A stretch of DNA of 37,331 nucleotides from Hyphomicrobiales bacterium (GTDB taxonomy: Bacteria; Pseudomonadota; Alphaproteobacteria; Rhizobiales; Methyloligellaceae): contig QIGN01000022.1 in NCBI GenBank assembly GCA_003228955.1, positions 1 to 37,331 on the forward strand, in the 5' to 3' direction. Below the pieces are notes generated by a model. That model was given only the letters and a program-made list of their open reading frames with translations, had not been told where the DNA came from and did no database searches. This document shows, piece by piece, positions 24,542-33,017 of this stretch (position 1 is the first letter of the stretch; each line of letters starts with the position of its first letter). Position numbers and translations under genes: made by a program.

Positions 24542-25603
24542 ATGAGCCCCCTTGCTCGGGACGATATCGTGAAGGACGGCCCCGCAGTGCGCCTGTGGCT
24601 GTACTTCCTGTGTGCGATGATCTTTGCGATGATCATTGTCGGCGGCGCAACGCGGCTGACCGATTCCGGTCTCTCAATTACCGAATGGAAGCCATTGCTC
24701 GGAATCATACCGCCGAAGGGCGAGGGGGCGTGGGCTGAGGCCTTCGCAAAATACCGGCTGATTCCTCAATATGATCTCGTCAACAAGGGCATGAGCCTGG
24801 GCGAATTCAAATTCATCTATTGGTGGGAGTGGGGGCACCGTTTCCTCGGCCGCATGATCGGGTTCGCATTTCTATTGCCGTTCCTGTTCTTCTGGTTCAC
24901 GGGCAGGATATCCAAAAGCCTGTGGCCCAAACTGGTCGTCATGTTCGTACTTGGCGGACTCCAGGGCGCGCTGGGCTGGTACATGGTGATGAGCGGGCTG
25001 GTTGAGCGGGTGGATGTGAGCCAGTACCGGCTTGCCGCGCACCTGTCCGCCGCAGTCTTTATCATCGGATACATTTTCTGGGTTGCTCTGAGACTGCGCC
25101 CCTCGAGCGGGCGGACATTGACCGGGGCAGGCGGTTTCAGGGCCTCGGCGATATTGTTCACCGGCGTTGTATTTCTCCAGATTGCGCTGGGCGCCTTTGT
25201 CGCCGGCCTCGACGCGGGGCAGGGCTACAACACATGGCCACTCATGGATGGCGCATTCATTCCCGAAGGGCTCGGCGCCATGTCACCCTGGTATCTCAAT
25301 CTGTTCGAGAATGCCCTCACGGTACAGTTCGACCACCGGATTCTCGCCTACATCATCGCAGGGTGGGCAATTGCCCACGCGGTTGCGGCATCCCGGCGGT
25401 TTGGATCCGGGTCAGTAACACTGGGAGCCGGGCTGATCCTTGTGGTGGTGCTGTTACAGGTCGCGCTCGGTATTGCCACATTACTTGCGGGTGTGCCGAT
25501 AGGGCTGGGTCTGGCGCATCAGGGTCTGGCCATTCTCCTGTTTGTCATGTCGCTGTGCCACGTCAGCCAGCTTTTGCCAGCGCCTGCTCCAGGTCGGCAA
25601 TGA
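24542..25603 (+). CDS. ctaA: Heme A synthase (COX15/CtaA family)
   Basis: Heme A synthase oxidises the C8 methyl of heme O to a formyl group to supply aa3-type cytochrome oxidase. The 353-residue integral membrane protein has about eight helices and the heme-ligand histidines in WEWGHRFLGRMIG, AHLSAAVF, QFDHRILAYI and AHQGLAILL. VGGATRLTDSGLSITEWKP near residue 33 is the family signature. AAGGAA stands 5 bases before the ATG. The last 41 bases overlap the convergent metY gene (25563-25603). Length is typical of the alphaproteobacterial/mitochondrial type. Confidence 0.95.
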   Translation: MSPLARDDIVKDGPAVRLWLYFLCAMIFAMIIVGGATRLTDSGLSITEWKPLLGIIPPKGEGAWAEAFAKYRLIPQYDLVNKGMSLGEFKFIYWWEWGHRFLGRMIGFAFLLPFLFFWFTGRISKSLWPKLVVMFVLGGLQGALGWYMVMSGLVERVDVSQYRLAAHLSAAVFIIGYIFWVALRLRPSSGRTLTGAGGFRASAILFTGVVFLQIALGAFVAGLDAGQGYNTWPLMDGAFIPEGLGAMSPWYLNLFENALTVQFDHRILAYIIAGWAIAHAVAASRRFGSGSVTLGAGLILVVVLLQVALGIATLLAGVPIGLGLAHQGLAILLFVMSLCHVSQLLPAPAPGRQ

Positions 25604-26852
25604 TATCGCCGATGTCCTCGATGCCGACTGACAGGCGCACCACGTCGTCGCCCGCACCGGCCACCTCGCGCTGCTCGGGCGTCAGCTGGCTGTGGGTGGT
25701 CGAGGCCGGGTGGATAATCAGGCTCTTTGTGTCGCCGATATTAGCGAGATGGCTGAACAAATTCACATGGCTCACCATGGCCACGCCGGCGTCATATCCG
25801 CCTTTCAGTCCAAAGGTTAGAACTGCCCCGGCGCCCTTGGGCACATATTGCATCGCAAGCGCATTATACGGATCGCTCTTCAGTCCGGCGTAGCTGACCC
25901 AGGCAACCTTGTCGTGGCCTTCCAGCCATTCAGCGACGCCGAGCGCGTTGTCGCAATGGCGCTGCATCCGCAAGGGGAGGGTTTCAATGCCGTTCAGGAT
26001 CAAAAACGCGTTAAACGGCGAAATGCAGGGGCCAAGATCGCGCAGTCCCAGCACGCGGCAGGCGATTGCAAAGGAAAAATCGCCGAATGTCTCCGCCATT
26101 TTGAGCCCGTTATAGCTGGCGCAGGCCTCTGAAAGCGTCGGGTATTTACCGCTTGCCGCCCAGTCGAACGTCCCGCAATCGACGATCATGCCGCCGATCG
26201 AATTGCCCTGGCCCCCAAGGAACTTGGTGAGCGAATAGACGATGATATCCGCGCCATGTTCCTTCGGGCGCCACAGATAGGGCGTCGCCAGCGTATTATC
26301 GACAATGAGCGGAATGCCGGCTTTTTTTGCCACCTTCGAGATCGCCTCGATGTCGATGACGATGCCTCCGGGGTTCGCCAGGGTTTCAACGAAGATGGCT
26401 TTGACTTTGTCATCGATCGCGTCTTCAAATTCTTCCGGCTTGCCGGAATCCGCCCAGATGACCTCCCATCCGAATTTCTTAAAAGCATGATTGAACTGGT
26501 TGATGGACCCGCCATAGAGCTGGCTCCCGGCAATGAATTTATCGCCCGGCTCAAGCAGGGTGTGAAACACGATATGCTGGGCGGCATGTCCCGAAGCAAC
26601 GGCCAGAGCCGCGGTGCCGCCATCGAGCGCGGCAACCCTCTCTTCAAGCACGGCCTGCGTCGGGTTCATGATACGGGTGTAGATGTTGCCGAAGGACTGG
26701 AGAGCAAACAGGGAAGCCGCGTGGTCCGCATCGTCAAACACATAGGACGTGGTTTGATATATCGGCGTGGCGCGGGCGCCCGTGGCCGGATCGGGCTGCG
26801 CACCGGCGTGAATGGCAAGTGTGTTGAAACCTGGGGCCTGTTCGTCACTCAT
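25563..26852 (-). CDS. metY: O-acetylhomoserine aminocarboxypropyltransferase (sulfhydrylase)
   Basis: This Cys/Met metabolism PLP enzyme makes homocysteine directly from O-acetylhomoserine and sulfide. The start is the ATG at 26852, with AGAGGAA upstream; a longer frame extends upstream but has no site. The 429-residue protein opens with FNTLAIHAGAQPDPATGAR, contains ARATPIYQTTSYVFDDADHA, IYTRIMNPTQAVLEERVAAL and the PLP-lysine region YSLTKFLGGQGNSIGG, and closes with LIIHPASTTHSQLTPEQRE. MetY length (about 430) exceeds MetB/MetC (about 390). The end overlaps ctaA antisense by 41 bases. No SAM-II riboswitch is present in its 50-base leader. Confidence 0.94.
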   Translation of the reverse strand: MSDEQAPGFNTLAIHAGAQPDPATGARATPIYQTTSYVFDDADHAASLFALQSFGNIYTRIMNPTQAVLEERVAALDGGTAALAVASGHAAQHIVFHTLLEPGDKFIAGSQLYGGSINQFNHAFKKFGWEVIWADSGKPEEFEDAIDDKVKAIFVETLANPGGIVIDIEAISKVAKKAGIPLIVDNTLATPYLWRPKEHGADIIVYSLTKFLGGQGNSIGGMIVDCGTFDWAASGKYPTLSEACASYNGLKMAETFGDFSFAIACRVLGLRDLGPCISPFNAFLILNGIETLPLRMQRHCDNALGVAEWLEGHDKVAWVSYAGLKSDPYNALAMQYVPKGAGAVLTFGLKGGYDAGVAMVSHVNLFSHLANIGDTKSLIIHPASTTHSQLTPEQREVAGAGDDVVRLSVGIEDIGDIIADLEQALAKAG

Positions 26853-26902
26853 CGTGTATTCCTCTCTACCGGAAGGCGATAATTTATGAAGGAAACAAGA
26901 AA

Positions 26903-27445
26903 TCAGTTGTCGCGCAAGACGCGGTGCTGAAACCCGCGCGGGGCAAGTTTTGGCCGGGTGCTGGAGATCGTCCGGGAATTGACTCCGGCCCATCCTATTT
27001 CACCGGACAGCCTTGCATATTCGATTTTCGGGCAACGGTTCATGACCACTCTCAGACCGGCGGCTTCGGCAAGCCGGGCCGCTTCGACATTGCGCACGCC
27101 GAGCTGCATCCACACCACTTTCGCACCGATCTCCATGGCCTCTCTGGTGATCTCCAGAGCAGCGTCGGAATTGCGGAAAATATCCACCATATCTACACCT
27201 GAGGGGATGTCCTTGAGCGTGGCAAAGACCTTCCGCCCAAGTATTTCCTTGCCCGCAATTCCCGGATTCACCGGAGTGACCCCAAATCCTTTGTCGAGAA
27301 GATATTTCACGACGAAATAGCTGGGCCTCACTACATTGGCGCTGGCGCCAACAACGGCGATGGAGCGAACGGAATGCAGAATGCCACGGATATATTCATC
27401 GGTGTAGGTGTCATGGTTCATGAGGGTTGGCGATGATCCGGGCAT
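26903..27445 (-). CDS. CoA-binding domain protein (YccU-like)
   Basis: The 180-residue protein has a Rossmann-type CoA_binding fold: SIAVVGASANVVRPSYFVV with the glycine-rich loop, GVTPVNPGIAGKEILGRKVF, VDMVDIFRNSDAALEIT, KVVWMQLGVRN and GLRVVMNRCPKIEYAR. Small YccU-type proteins have no assigned function; binding of CoA or a nucleotide is inferred. Its ATG overlaps the TGA of the ECHDC3-like gene (27443-27447), pointing to translational coupling, and metY follows 50 bases later. It has about 40 extra C-terminal residues that I do not recognise. Confidence 0.85.
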   Translation of the reverse strand: MPGSSPTLMNHDTYTDEYIRGILHSVRSIAVVGASANVVRPSYFVVKYLLDKGFGVTPVNPGIAGKEILGRKVFATLKDIPSGVDMVDIFRNSDAALEITREAMEIGAKVVWMQLGVRNVEAARLAEAAGLRVVMNRCPKIEYARLSGEIGWAGVNSRTISSTRPKLAPRGFQHRVLRDN

Positions 27446-28272
27446 CAGGCGTCACGCCAGCGCGGTGCGCGCTTTTCAAGAAATGCACCGAGGCCTTCAT
27501 GTGCATCCTCCAGCATCATATTTTCGACCATGATTCGTGTCGCCCGGTCATATGATCTGGAAAGGTCCGGGTCGAGTTGCTCATAAAAGGACCGCTTGCC
27601 AAGGGCCAGGGTAGGGAGGGATTTGACAGAAATCGCATCGGCCATGTTCAGGGCTTCTTCCAGCGCTTTCCCCTTGGCAACGACCCGATTGACGAGCCCG
27701 AATGCGCGGGCGTCTTCAGCTGCGATCATCTCGCCCAGAAGAAGCATTTCCATGGCCCGCTTGCGGCCCACATTGCGGGCCAGCGCGACAGCGGGGGTTG
27801 AGCAGAACAGTCCGATTTGAACGCCGGGGGTACAGAATTTCGCGTCCATGCCCGCCACGGCGAGATCGCAGGTCGCCACCAATTGGCACCCGGCGGCCGT
27901 CGCGATGCCCTCCACTGCGGCGATAACCGGTTTTGGACAGGCGATGATCGATTGCATCAACGCCGAACATTGCGCAAAAAGGGCTGCAAAATATTGCTCG
28001 CCACCGTCGCGGTCGCCGCGCCGGCCTTCCAGTTGCCGGATATCGTGCCCGGCGCAAAAGACCGGACCATTTGCCGCGATAATGACGACCCCTACAGAGT
28101 CTGAAGACGAGATTGCATCAATCTGGATCTGGAGTGCACCCAGCAATTCTTCCGACAGGCTGTTGCGGGTCTCTGGCCGATTGAGTGTCAGCAGCACAAC
28201 GGGGCCACGGTCCGTACGCAGTAGCGGGCCGTCACTTGCCCCGGCGCCTTCTTGACTACTTTCGCCGCTCAT
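27445..28272 (-). CDS. Enoyl-CoA hydratase/isomerase family protein, ECHDC3-like, without catalytic glutamates
   Basis: The 275-residue crotonase-fold protein closely follows the human ECHDC3 pattern: NRPETRNSLSEELL, PVFCAGHDIRQLEG, AVEGIATAAGCQLVATCD, and FCTPGVQIGLFCSTPAVALA. In classical enoyl-CoA hydratase two glutamates do the chemistry; here Gln130 and Gly150 occupy their places. The oxyanion-hole region CAGHDI is intact, so acyl-CoA binding is plausible but hydration is not. Thus its reaction is unknown. GGAACGGAA precedes the ATG. It leads a leftward group with the CoA-binding gene and metY. Confidence 0.9.
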   Translation of the reverse strand: MSGESSQEGAGASDGPLLRTDRGPVVLLTLNRPETRNSLSEELLGALQIQIDAISSSDSVGVVIIAANGPVFCAGHDIRQLEGRRGDRDGGEQYFAALFAQCSALMQSIIACPKPVIAAVEGIATAAGCQLVATCDLAVAGMDAKFCTPGVQIGLFCSTPAVALARNVGRKRAMEMLLLGEMIAAEDARAFGLVNRVVAKGKALEEALNMADAISVKSLPTLALGKRSFYEQLDPDLSRSYDRATRIMVENMMLEDAHEGLGAFLEKRAPRWRDA

Positions 28273-28383
28273 TTCCGTTCCAAACAGTTGACGTTACAGT
28301 TGAAATTCAGGATTACAATACAGCAAGCGGGACCGGCGTGCACACACCATGACAGGGGTGAATATCAGGATAGGATTTCAATT

Positions 28384-28397
28384 GGTAGTATACTACC
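28384..28397. promoter_or_regulatory. Perfect 14-bp palindrome GGTAGTATACTACC
   Basis: The palindrome is perfect and lies 111 bases before the ECHDC3-like start and 60 bases upstream of the rplM -35 box. A further half-site of its left arm, ATTGGTA, recurs 19 bases later. The form resembles dimeric operators of GntR- or TetR-type regulators. The partner protein is unknown. Confidence 0.55.
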
Positions 28398-28443
28398 TCA
28401 TTGGTAAATATCTGTTTTCGCGAAATATTTTCCTTGGTTACTG

Positions 28444-28472
28444 TTGACCAGGTCGAATGAACCGCATAAATA
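28444..28472 (+). promoter_or_regulatory. Sigma70-type promoter of the rplM-rpsI operon
   Basis: TTGACC (28444-28449) and TAAATA (28467-28472) are separated by exactly 17 bases. The start of transcription would be near 28479, about 100 bases before the rplM ATG. The -35 box matches the consensus in five of six positions and the -10 box in about four. Confidence 0.65.
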
Positions 28473-28576
28473 TGCGCCTGCAAATTGACTTTGAACCGGA
28501 AATTCCAGACACCGGGCCCACGTGCGCGATGGTGATGATGTCGCGGAACTGGAAACGCTCAGCAGGACCATTCGTT

Positions 28577-29041
28577 ATGAAAACCTATTCGGCAAAGCCC
28601 TCCGAAGTCGAGAAACAGTGGATTTTGATCGATGCAAGCGATCTTGTGGTTGGCCGGCTCGCTTCGCTGATTGCAATGCGCCTGCGTGGCAAGCACAAGC
28701 CGATGTTCACTCCCCACATTGATTGCGGAGATCACGTCGTTGTTGTGAATGCGGGCAAAGTGACGCTGACCGGAAAAAAGAAGGCGGACAAGATTTATTA
28801 TCGTCATACCGGGTATCCCGGAGGGATCAAGAGCGTAAAGGCGGGGCATATCCTGGAAGGCAAACATCCCGAACGGATTCTGCTCAAGGCCGTTGAGCGC
28901 ATGTTGCCGCGCGGGCCCATGGGGCGGAAGCAATTCAGCAATTTACGCGTCTATGCCGGGGGCGAGCATCCCCATCAGGCACAGGAACCCACGGCGTTGG
29001 ACGTCGCCAGTTTGAACACCAAGAACAAGAGGAGCGCCTGA
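28577..29041 (+). CDS. rplM: 50S ribosomal protein L13
   Basis: L13 is an early-assembly protein of the large subunit. The true start is the ATG at 28577 with AGGA 9 bases upstream; upstream in-frame methionines lie at or before the promoter. The 154-residue protein begins [19 protein letters not shown] and includes [67 protein letters not shown] and [13 protein letters not shown], all conserved. It is 5 bases before rpsI, the usual pair. Confidence 0.97.
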   Translation: MKTYSAKPSEVEKQWILIDASDLVVGRLASLIAMRLRGKHKPMFTPHIDCGDHVVVVNAGKVTLTGKKKADKIYYRHTGYPGGIKSVKAGHILEGKHPERILLKAVERMLPRGPMGRKQFSNLRVYAGGEHPHQAQEPTALDVASLNTKNKRSA

Positions 29042-29046
29042 TCGTC

Positions 29047-29541
29047 ATGGCCGAAGAAGAAGCGAAGACACTTGAAGATCTTGGCGAGATGACTGGCCAG
29101 GAGCCCGCGGCCGAAATTGAGGCCGCGCCGGTGTATGAGCAAAAACTCGACGCACAAGGACGCGCTTACGCCACCGGAAAGCGTAAAGACGCGGTGGCGC
29201 GTGTTTGGGTCAAGCCGGGGTCGGGGCGGATTGTCGTGAATGGCAAGGACCATGTTGAATATTTCGCCCGCCCCGTGCTGCAGATGATTCTCATGCAGCC
29301 GATCAATGCCGCCGAGCGTGCCGATCAGTTTGACATCAATTGTACGGTGCGTGGCGGAGGGCTTTCCGGCCAGGCCGGCGCCGTGCGCCATGGTATCTCC
29401 AAGGCACTCACAAATTATGAGCCGGGCCTCCGTAACACGCTCAAGAAGGGCGGGTTCCTGACCCGTGACCCGCGTGTTGTCGAGCGCAAGAAGTACGGCA
29501 AGGCGAAGGCCCGCCGAAGCTTCCAGTTCTCCAAACGGTAA
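29047..29541 (+). CDS. rpsI: 30S ribosomal protein S9
   Basis: S9 reaches into the ribosomal P site with its basic C-terminal tail. The 164-residue protein has the S9 core from about residue 40 ([18 protein letters not shown]) through [14 protein letters not shown] and [20 protein letters not shown] to the ending [15 protein letters not shown], where the terminal KR is required for P-site tRNA contact. The N terminus carries about 38 additional acidic residues ([13 protein letters not shown] and on) not found in the 130-residue E. coli S9 but usual in alphaproteobacteria. Confidence 0.97.
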   Translation: MAEEEAKTLEDLGEMTGQEPAAEIEAAPVYEQKLDAQGRAYATGKRKDAVARVWVKPGSGRIVVNGKDHVEYFARPVLQMILMQPINAAERADQFDINCTVRGGGLSGQAGAVRHGISKALTNYEPGLRNTLKKGGFLTRDPRVVERKKYGKAKARRSFQFSKR

Positions 29542-29571
29542 GCTTTCCGGGAAAACGGATCAGGATATGAT

Positions 29572-29603
29572 CGGGCGTCTCCGGGTGAGGCGCCCGTTTT
29601 TTT
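29572..29603 (+). terminator. Intrinsic terminator after rpsI
   Basis: CGGGCGTCTC (29572-29581) pairs with GAGGCGCCCG (29587-29596), with one G-T wobble and a 5-base loop, followed by seven T residues. It ends the rplM-rpsI transcript 30 bases after rpsI and separates it from argC. Confidence 0.92.
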
Positions 29604-29630
29604 ACAGGCAACATATGCACGAGGGTCGAA

Positions 29631-30578
29631 ATGGCCGCCAAGGTATTTATAGACGGTGAAGCGGGAACAACAGGACTTCAGATCAAGGCGCGTCTTGAGG
29701 CGCGTGAAGATATTGAGTTGCTGCATCTGGGGGAAGACGAGCGCAAGGATGCGGATCGGCGGCGCGACAGGTTGAATGAGGCCGATCTGGCCATCCTGTG
29801 CCTGCCGGATGATGCCGCACGCGAAGCCATTGCGCTGATCGAGAACCCCCAAACCCGGGTGATCGACCCCTCAAGCGCGCATAGGATCGCCGATGGCTGG
29901 GTCTACGGCTTCCCGGAATATGAGCCCGGCCAACACGATCTGATTGCGAATGCGAAGCGGGTCACCAATCCGGGCTGTTATGCCATCGCCTCGGTGGCAA
30001 TTTTGCATCCACTGATCAGTGCAGGCATTGTCCCATCGGAGTGGCCCGTCGCAATCAGCGCGATATCGGGCTACTCCGGGGGCGGTAAAAGCCTTATTGC
30101 GGAGTATGAAAATGAAGACCCGGGTTCCTCTCCCGGATCGCCTTTTTTCACCTACGCACACGGACTCAAGCACAAGCATATTCCCGAAATTGTCTACTGG
30201 AGCGGACTTTCCCATTCGCCTATCTTCATGCCGAGTGTCGGGCGGTTTTCCCAGGGCATGATCGTTCAGGTGCCATTGCCCGTGTGGGCAATGCCGGGGC
30301 TGGTAACGGCAGGTGACCTCCATGAGACTCTTGCGTCTCACTATAAGGGGCAGAGTTGCGTTACCATTGCCGCTCCGGATGCAGGAAAAGACATTCCACG
30401 GCTGGAACCAGGTTTACTGAACGGAACGAATGAACTCAGATTGCATGTCTTTGCAAATGATGCCGGGTCCCAGGTTGTCGTCATGGGGCTGCTGGACAAT
30501 CTGGGAAAGGGCGCATCGGGCCAGGCGGTGCAGAATCTGAACCTGATGCTGGGCCTGCCGGAAGAGGAGGGACTATAA
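29631..30578 (+). CDS. argC: N-acetyl-gamma-glutamyl-phosphate reductase, short type
   Basis: ArgC reduces N-acetylglutamyl phosphate to the semialdehyde in arginine synthesis. The 315-residue protein is the short (type 2) form, compared with about 340-350 for the long form. It has the nucleotide site FIDGEAGTTGLQIKARL at the N terminus, the catalytic cysteine Cys116 in NPGCYAIASVAIL, SGYSGGGKSLIAEYE and the histidine in HKHIPEIV. It lies after the rpsI terminator, a common alphaproteobacterial position. Its promoter is presumably between 29604 and 29630. Confidence 0.95.
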   Translation: MAAKVFIDGEAGTTGLQIKARLEAREDIELLHLGEDERKDADRRRDRLNEADLAILCLPDDAAREAIALIENPQTRVIDPSSAHRIADGWVYGFPEYEPGQHDLIANAKRVTNPGCYAIASVAILHPLISAGIVPSEWPVAISAISGYSGGGKSLIAEYENEDPGSSPGSPFFTYAHGLKHKHIPEIVYWSGLSHSPIFMPSVGRFSQGMIVQVPLPVWAMPGLVTAGDLHETLASHYKGQSCVTIAAPDAGKDIPRLEPGLLNGTNELRLHVFANDAGSQVVVMGLLDNLGKGASGQAVQNLNLMLGLPEEEGL

Positions 30579-30603
30579 GCCGCGGCGCTTTGGAACCTCT
30601 TGC

Positions 30604-32454
30604 CTATGAGTGGCGCGTTTTTACATATGAGCCCGGCGCGTCCTCAATCGGTTCAAGCGCTCCGTCGCCGGGATGGCGTGCGGGAATCTTGTCGCCGGAA
30701 TGCTTTGCAAGCCACTCACTCCAGTCAGGCCACCATGAACCGGAATGCTCCTTGGCGGTTTTCAGCCAGTCCTCAAGCGCCGCGGCAGGGAACTTTCTGG
30801 ACGAGGGCTTTTTCCCGGTCCAGTGCTGGTACTTGTGCCGGGCTGGCGGATTGACGACACCGGCGATATGGCCCGAGCCGGCCAGCACGAAACGGACAGG
30901 CCCCGAAAACGCCTTTGCGCCGGCGAACACGGAGGCCGCCGGGGCAATATGGTCTTCGCGCGTCGCCAGCTCATAGATGGGCAAATCGATTTTCTTGAGC
31001 TTGAGTTGCTCGCCCCCGAGCTTCATTTCACCTTTCGCTAAATTGTTCTCCAGATAGAACTCGCGCAGATAAAAGATATGATTTGCGGCCGGAAGGCGCG
31101 TGGAATCCGAGTTCCAGTACAGGAGATCGAATGGCATGGGCTGCTTGCCAAGAAGGTAATTGTTCACGACATATGGCCAGATCAGATCGCGAGGCCGCAG
31201 CATATTGAAGACCGCCGCCATGCGCGAGCCTTCAAGGTAGCCGCGCTCCGCCATCATTTCTTCCAGCACCTTGAGCTGTGTATCGTCGATGAAGACCTGC
31301 AGGTCTCCCGCATTGGTGAAATCGACCTGGGTCGTCAGAAGTGTTGCACTTGCAATCCGGTCATCGCCCCTGGCCGCCATATAGGCGAGGGTGGCGGCCA
31401 GTAAGGTCCCGCCAACACAGTATCCAAGCGCATTGATCTTTTTCTGGCCCGTCGCCTCCTGCACCGCGCGCACCGCGCCCAGAACCCCTTCCTTCATATA
31501 GTCTTCGAACGTTTTGGCCGCGAGTTTCTTGTCCGGGTTGATCCACGAAACGATGAACACGGTAAAGCCCTGGGCAACAGCCCAGGCCATGTAGGATTTT
31601 TCCGGCACCAGATCCAGAATATAATATTTGTTGATCCATGGCGGAACAACAAGCAGCGGCACTTCATGGGCTGTATCCGTTGTGGGCGAATATTGAATCA
31701 ACTGGATAATGTCGTTCTGAAAAACAACCTTGCCCGGTGTCACCGCCAGATTGCGTCCCACCCCAAAGGCGTCGAGATCGGTCTGGCGGACACGCAGAAT
31801 ATCTTTGGAATCCTGTAAATCCGTAGCCAGTTGCGTCATTCCATTGACCAGGTTTTCCCCATTTGTCGCCAACGTTTCGCGCACCACTTCGGGATTGGTG
31901 AACGCAAAATTTGAAGGGGACAGCGCGCTGGAAATCTGGTTGACGTAAAATTCGGCTTTTTGCCGGTCCTTTTCGTCGAGGCCCTCGGTATTCTCAACCA
32001 TGTCTTCGGCCCAATTGGCGGTCAGCAAATAGGCCTGCTTCCAGAAATCGAAGAATTGGCTGTCATTCCAGTCCGCGTCCTTGAAGCGCCCGTCGCCCGG
32101 GGCGGGTTTCGCAACCGGCTCAACGTCCTCACCAAGAAAACGGCGCACTGAGCGGCCCCATAAATCGGCATAGCCTTTCAGGAGCTTGCCTTGCGCACCG
32201 GCGAACCTGGCCGGGTCGTTCACCCATTGCCCGGCAACCTGTCCCAGCGCCTTCGCCGCTTCGCTTAACTCACTTGAGGCGCTGTAGGGGCCGGAATTGC
32301 CCTTTGAACGTTCGGCCAGAGTGCCGACCACCTTGCCGCCCTGTTCCAGAAACCGCGCAAGGTTGCGGGCCAGCTCCCTGGGATCGCTAAAGGGGGGGCG
32401 TCCGGTGTCCTTATTTTCGGCGCTATCTTGATCTTGTGTTCTTTTTTCCGTCAT
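30604..32454 (-). CDS. phaC: Class I poly(3-hydroxyalkanoate) synthase
   Basis: PhaC polymerises hydroxyacyl-CoA to polyhydroxyalkanoate storage granules. The 616-residue protein is in the class I size range. The catalytic triad is visible: Cys346 in the lipase-like box GYCVGG, Asp501 in REDHIAP and His529 in GSGHIAGVVNP. The N-terminal PHBC region (about 100-300) is present, including PPWINKYYILDL and KSYMAWAVAQGFTVFIVSW. No phaA, phaB or phasin lies nearby, so substrates come from elsewhere. It converges on argC with a 25-base gap and diverges from the small lipoprotein. Confidence 0.96.
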   Translation of the reverse strand: MTEKRTQDQDSAENKDTGRPPFSDPRELARNLARFLEQGGKVVGTLAERSKGNSGPYSASSELSEAAKALGQVAGQWVNDPARFAGAQGKLLKGYADLWGRSVRRFLGEDVEPVAKPAPGDGRFKDADWNDSQFFDFWKQAYLLTANWAEDMVENTEGLDEKDRQKAEFYVNQISSALSPSNFAFTNPEVVRETLATNGENLVNGMTQLATDLQDSKDILRVRQTDLDAFGVGRNLAVTPGKVVFQNDIIQLIQYSPTTDTAHEVPLLVVPPWINKYYILDLVPEKSYMAWAVAQGFTVFIVSWINPDKKLAAKTFEDYMKEGVLGAVRAVQEATGQKKINALGYCVGGTLLAATLAYMAARGDDRIASATLLTTQVDFTNAGDLQVFIDDTQLKVLEEMMAERGYLEGSRMAAVFNMLRPRDLIWPYVVNNYLLGKQPMPFDLLYWNSDSTRLPAANHIFYLREFYLENNLAKGEMKLGGEQLKLKKIDLPIYELATREDHIAPAASVFAGAKAFSGPVRFVLAGSGHIAGVVNPPARHKYQHWTGKKPSSRKFPAAALEDWLKTAKEHSGSWWPDWSEWLAKHSGDKIPARHPGDGALEPIEDAPGSYVKTRHS

Positions 32455-32643
32455 ACCGGCGCCCCAAGTTTCATCTATCGTTAAGTCTGGTCATGGTTAG
32501 CTGCTGACCGCAAATTGTGCTCGCGATCATGCGTATTTGAATCCGGGCCGGTTAGGATCAACGGGCGGCTGTGATGTTTTGCCGAATCCTTGTACCCGTC
32601 GCCGGCCGACACTTATAGAGATGCCAAAACGGCAACCAGTATA

Positions 32644-32871
32644 ATGAACACAATCCGCAAACTTGCAATCTGTCTCGGCCTGCTCGGCATGGGCGCAACC
32701 TTGGCCGGCTGCGCGGTAGAGGCGATTCCCTATCCCAGTCTTTCGACGATCAAGGATCTCAAAACCAAGATTCTGTCCCCCGAGGAAAAGGACGAGGTAA
32801 TGCGGAACCTGGCGGATGATCAGGTAAAGCACCAGAAAAATGCGATCTACGAGATCGAAAAATCCAGATAG
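32644..32871 (+). CDS. Small putative lipoprotein, function unknown
   Basis: The 75-residue frame from the ATG at 32644 begins with a lipoprotein signal: a basic NTIRK, a hydrophobic LAICLGLLGMGATLAGC stretch with LAGC as the lipobox, and a mature part of about 55 polar residues with SPEEKDEVMRNLADDQ and a basic end. I do not recognise the family. An in-frame upstream ATG at 32590 would bury the signal, so it is not the start. No strong ribosome site is visible. Its spot opposite phaC and before the aminotransferase gene suggests a stand-alone gene; a non-coding frame is possible but the signal makes this less likely. Confidence 0.65.
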   Translation: MNTIRKLAICLGLLGMGATLAGCAVEAIPYPSLSTIKDLKTKILSPEEKDEVMRNLADDQVKHQKNAIYEIEKSR

Positions 32872-33017
32872 TTCCAACGGATCTTCAGATTGCGGACTGG
32901 CGGCGCCAATGTGACTTCCGCCGGGCGCGAACATCTTTTTCTTGATGAAGCCGGTAATTCCCGTCTTAACTCTCCCCGCAATTGCCGGTCCGGTTGTTCC
33001 GGCGCCGGATGCTGAAA

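Larger units (their letters stand above)
28273..28576. promoter_or_regulatory. Divergent intergenic region between the ECHDC3-like gene and rplM
   Basis: These 304 bases hold no gene I can support. The upstream half contains the 14-base palindrome at 28384-28397 and a direct repeat ATTGGTA (28381-28387 and 28400-28406). The right part has a good promoter for rplM (28444-28472). A short in-frame extension of rplM, from 28457, starts inside that promoter and reads poorly conserved residues, so it is not a true start. Confidence 0.7.

Noticed and set aside
26853-26902. Possible SAM-II riboswitch in the metY leader
   Set aside because: The leader is only about 50 bases to the upstream stop and lacks the conserved pairing and sequence of SAM-II.
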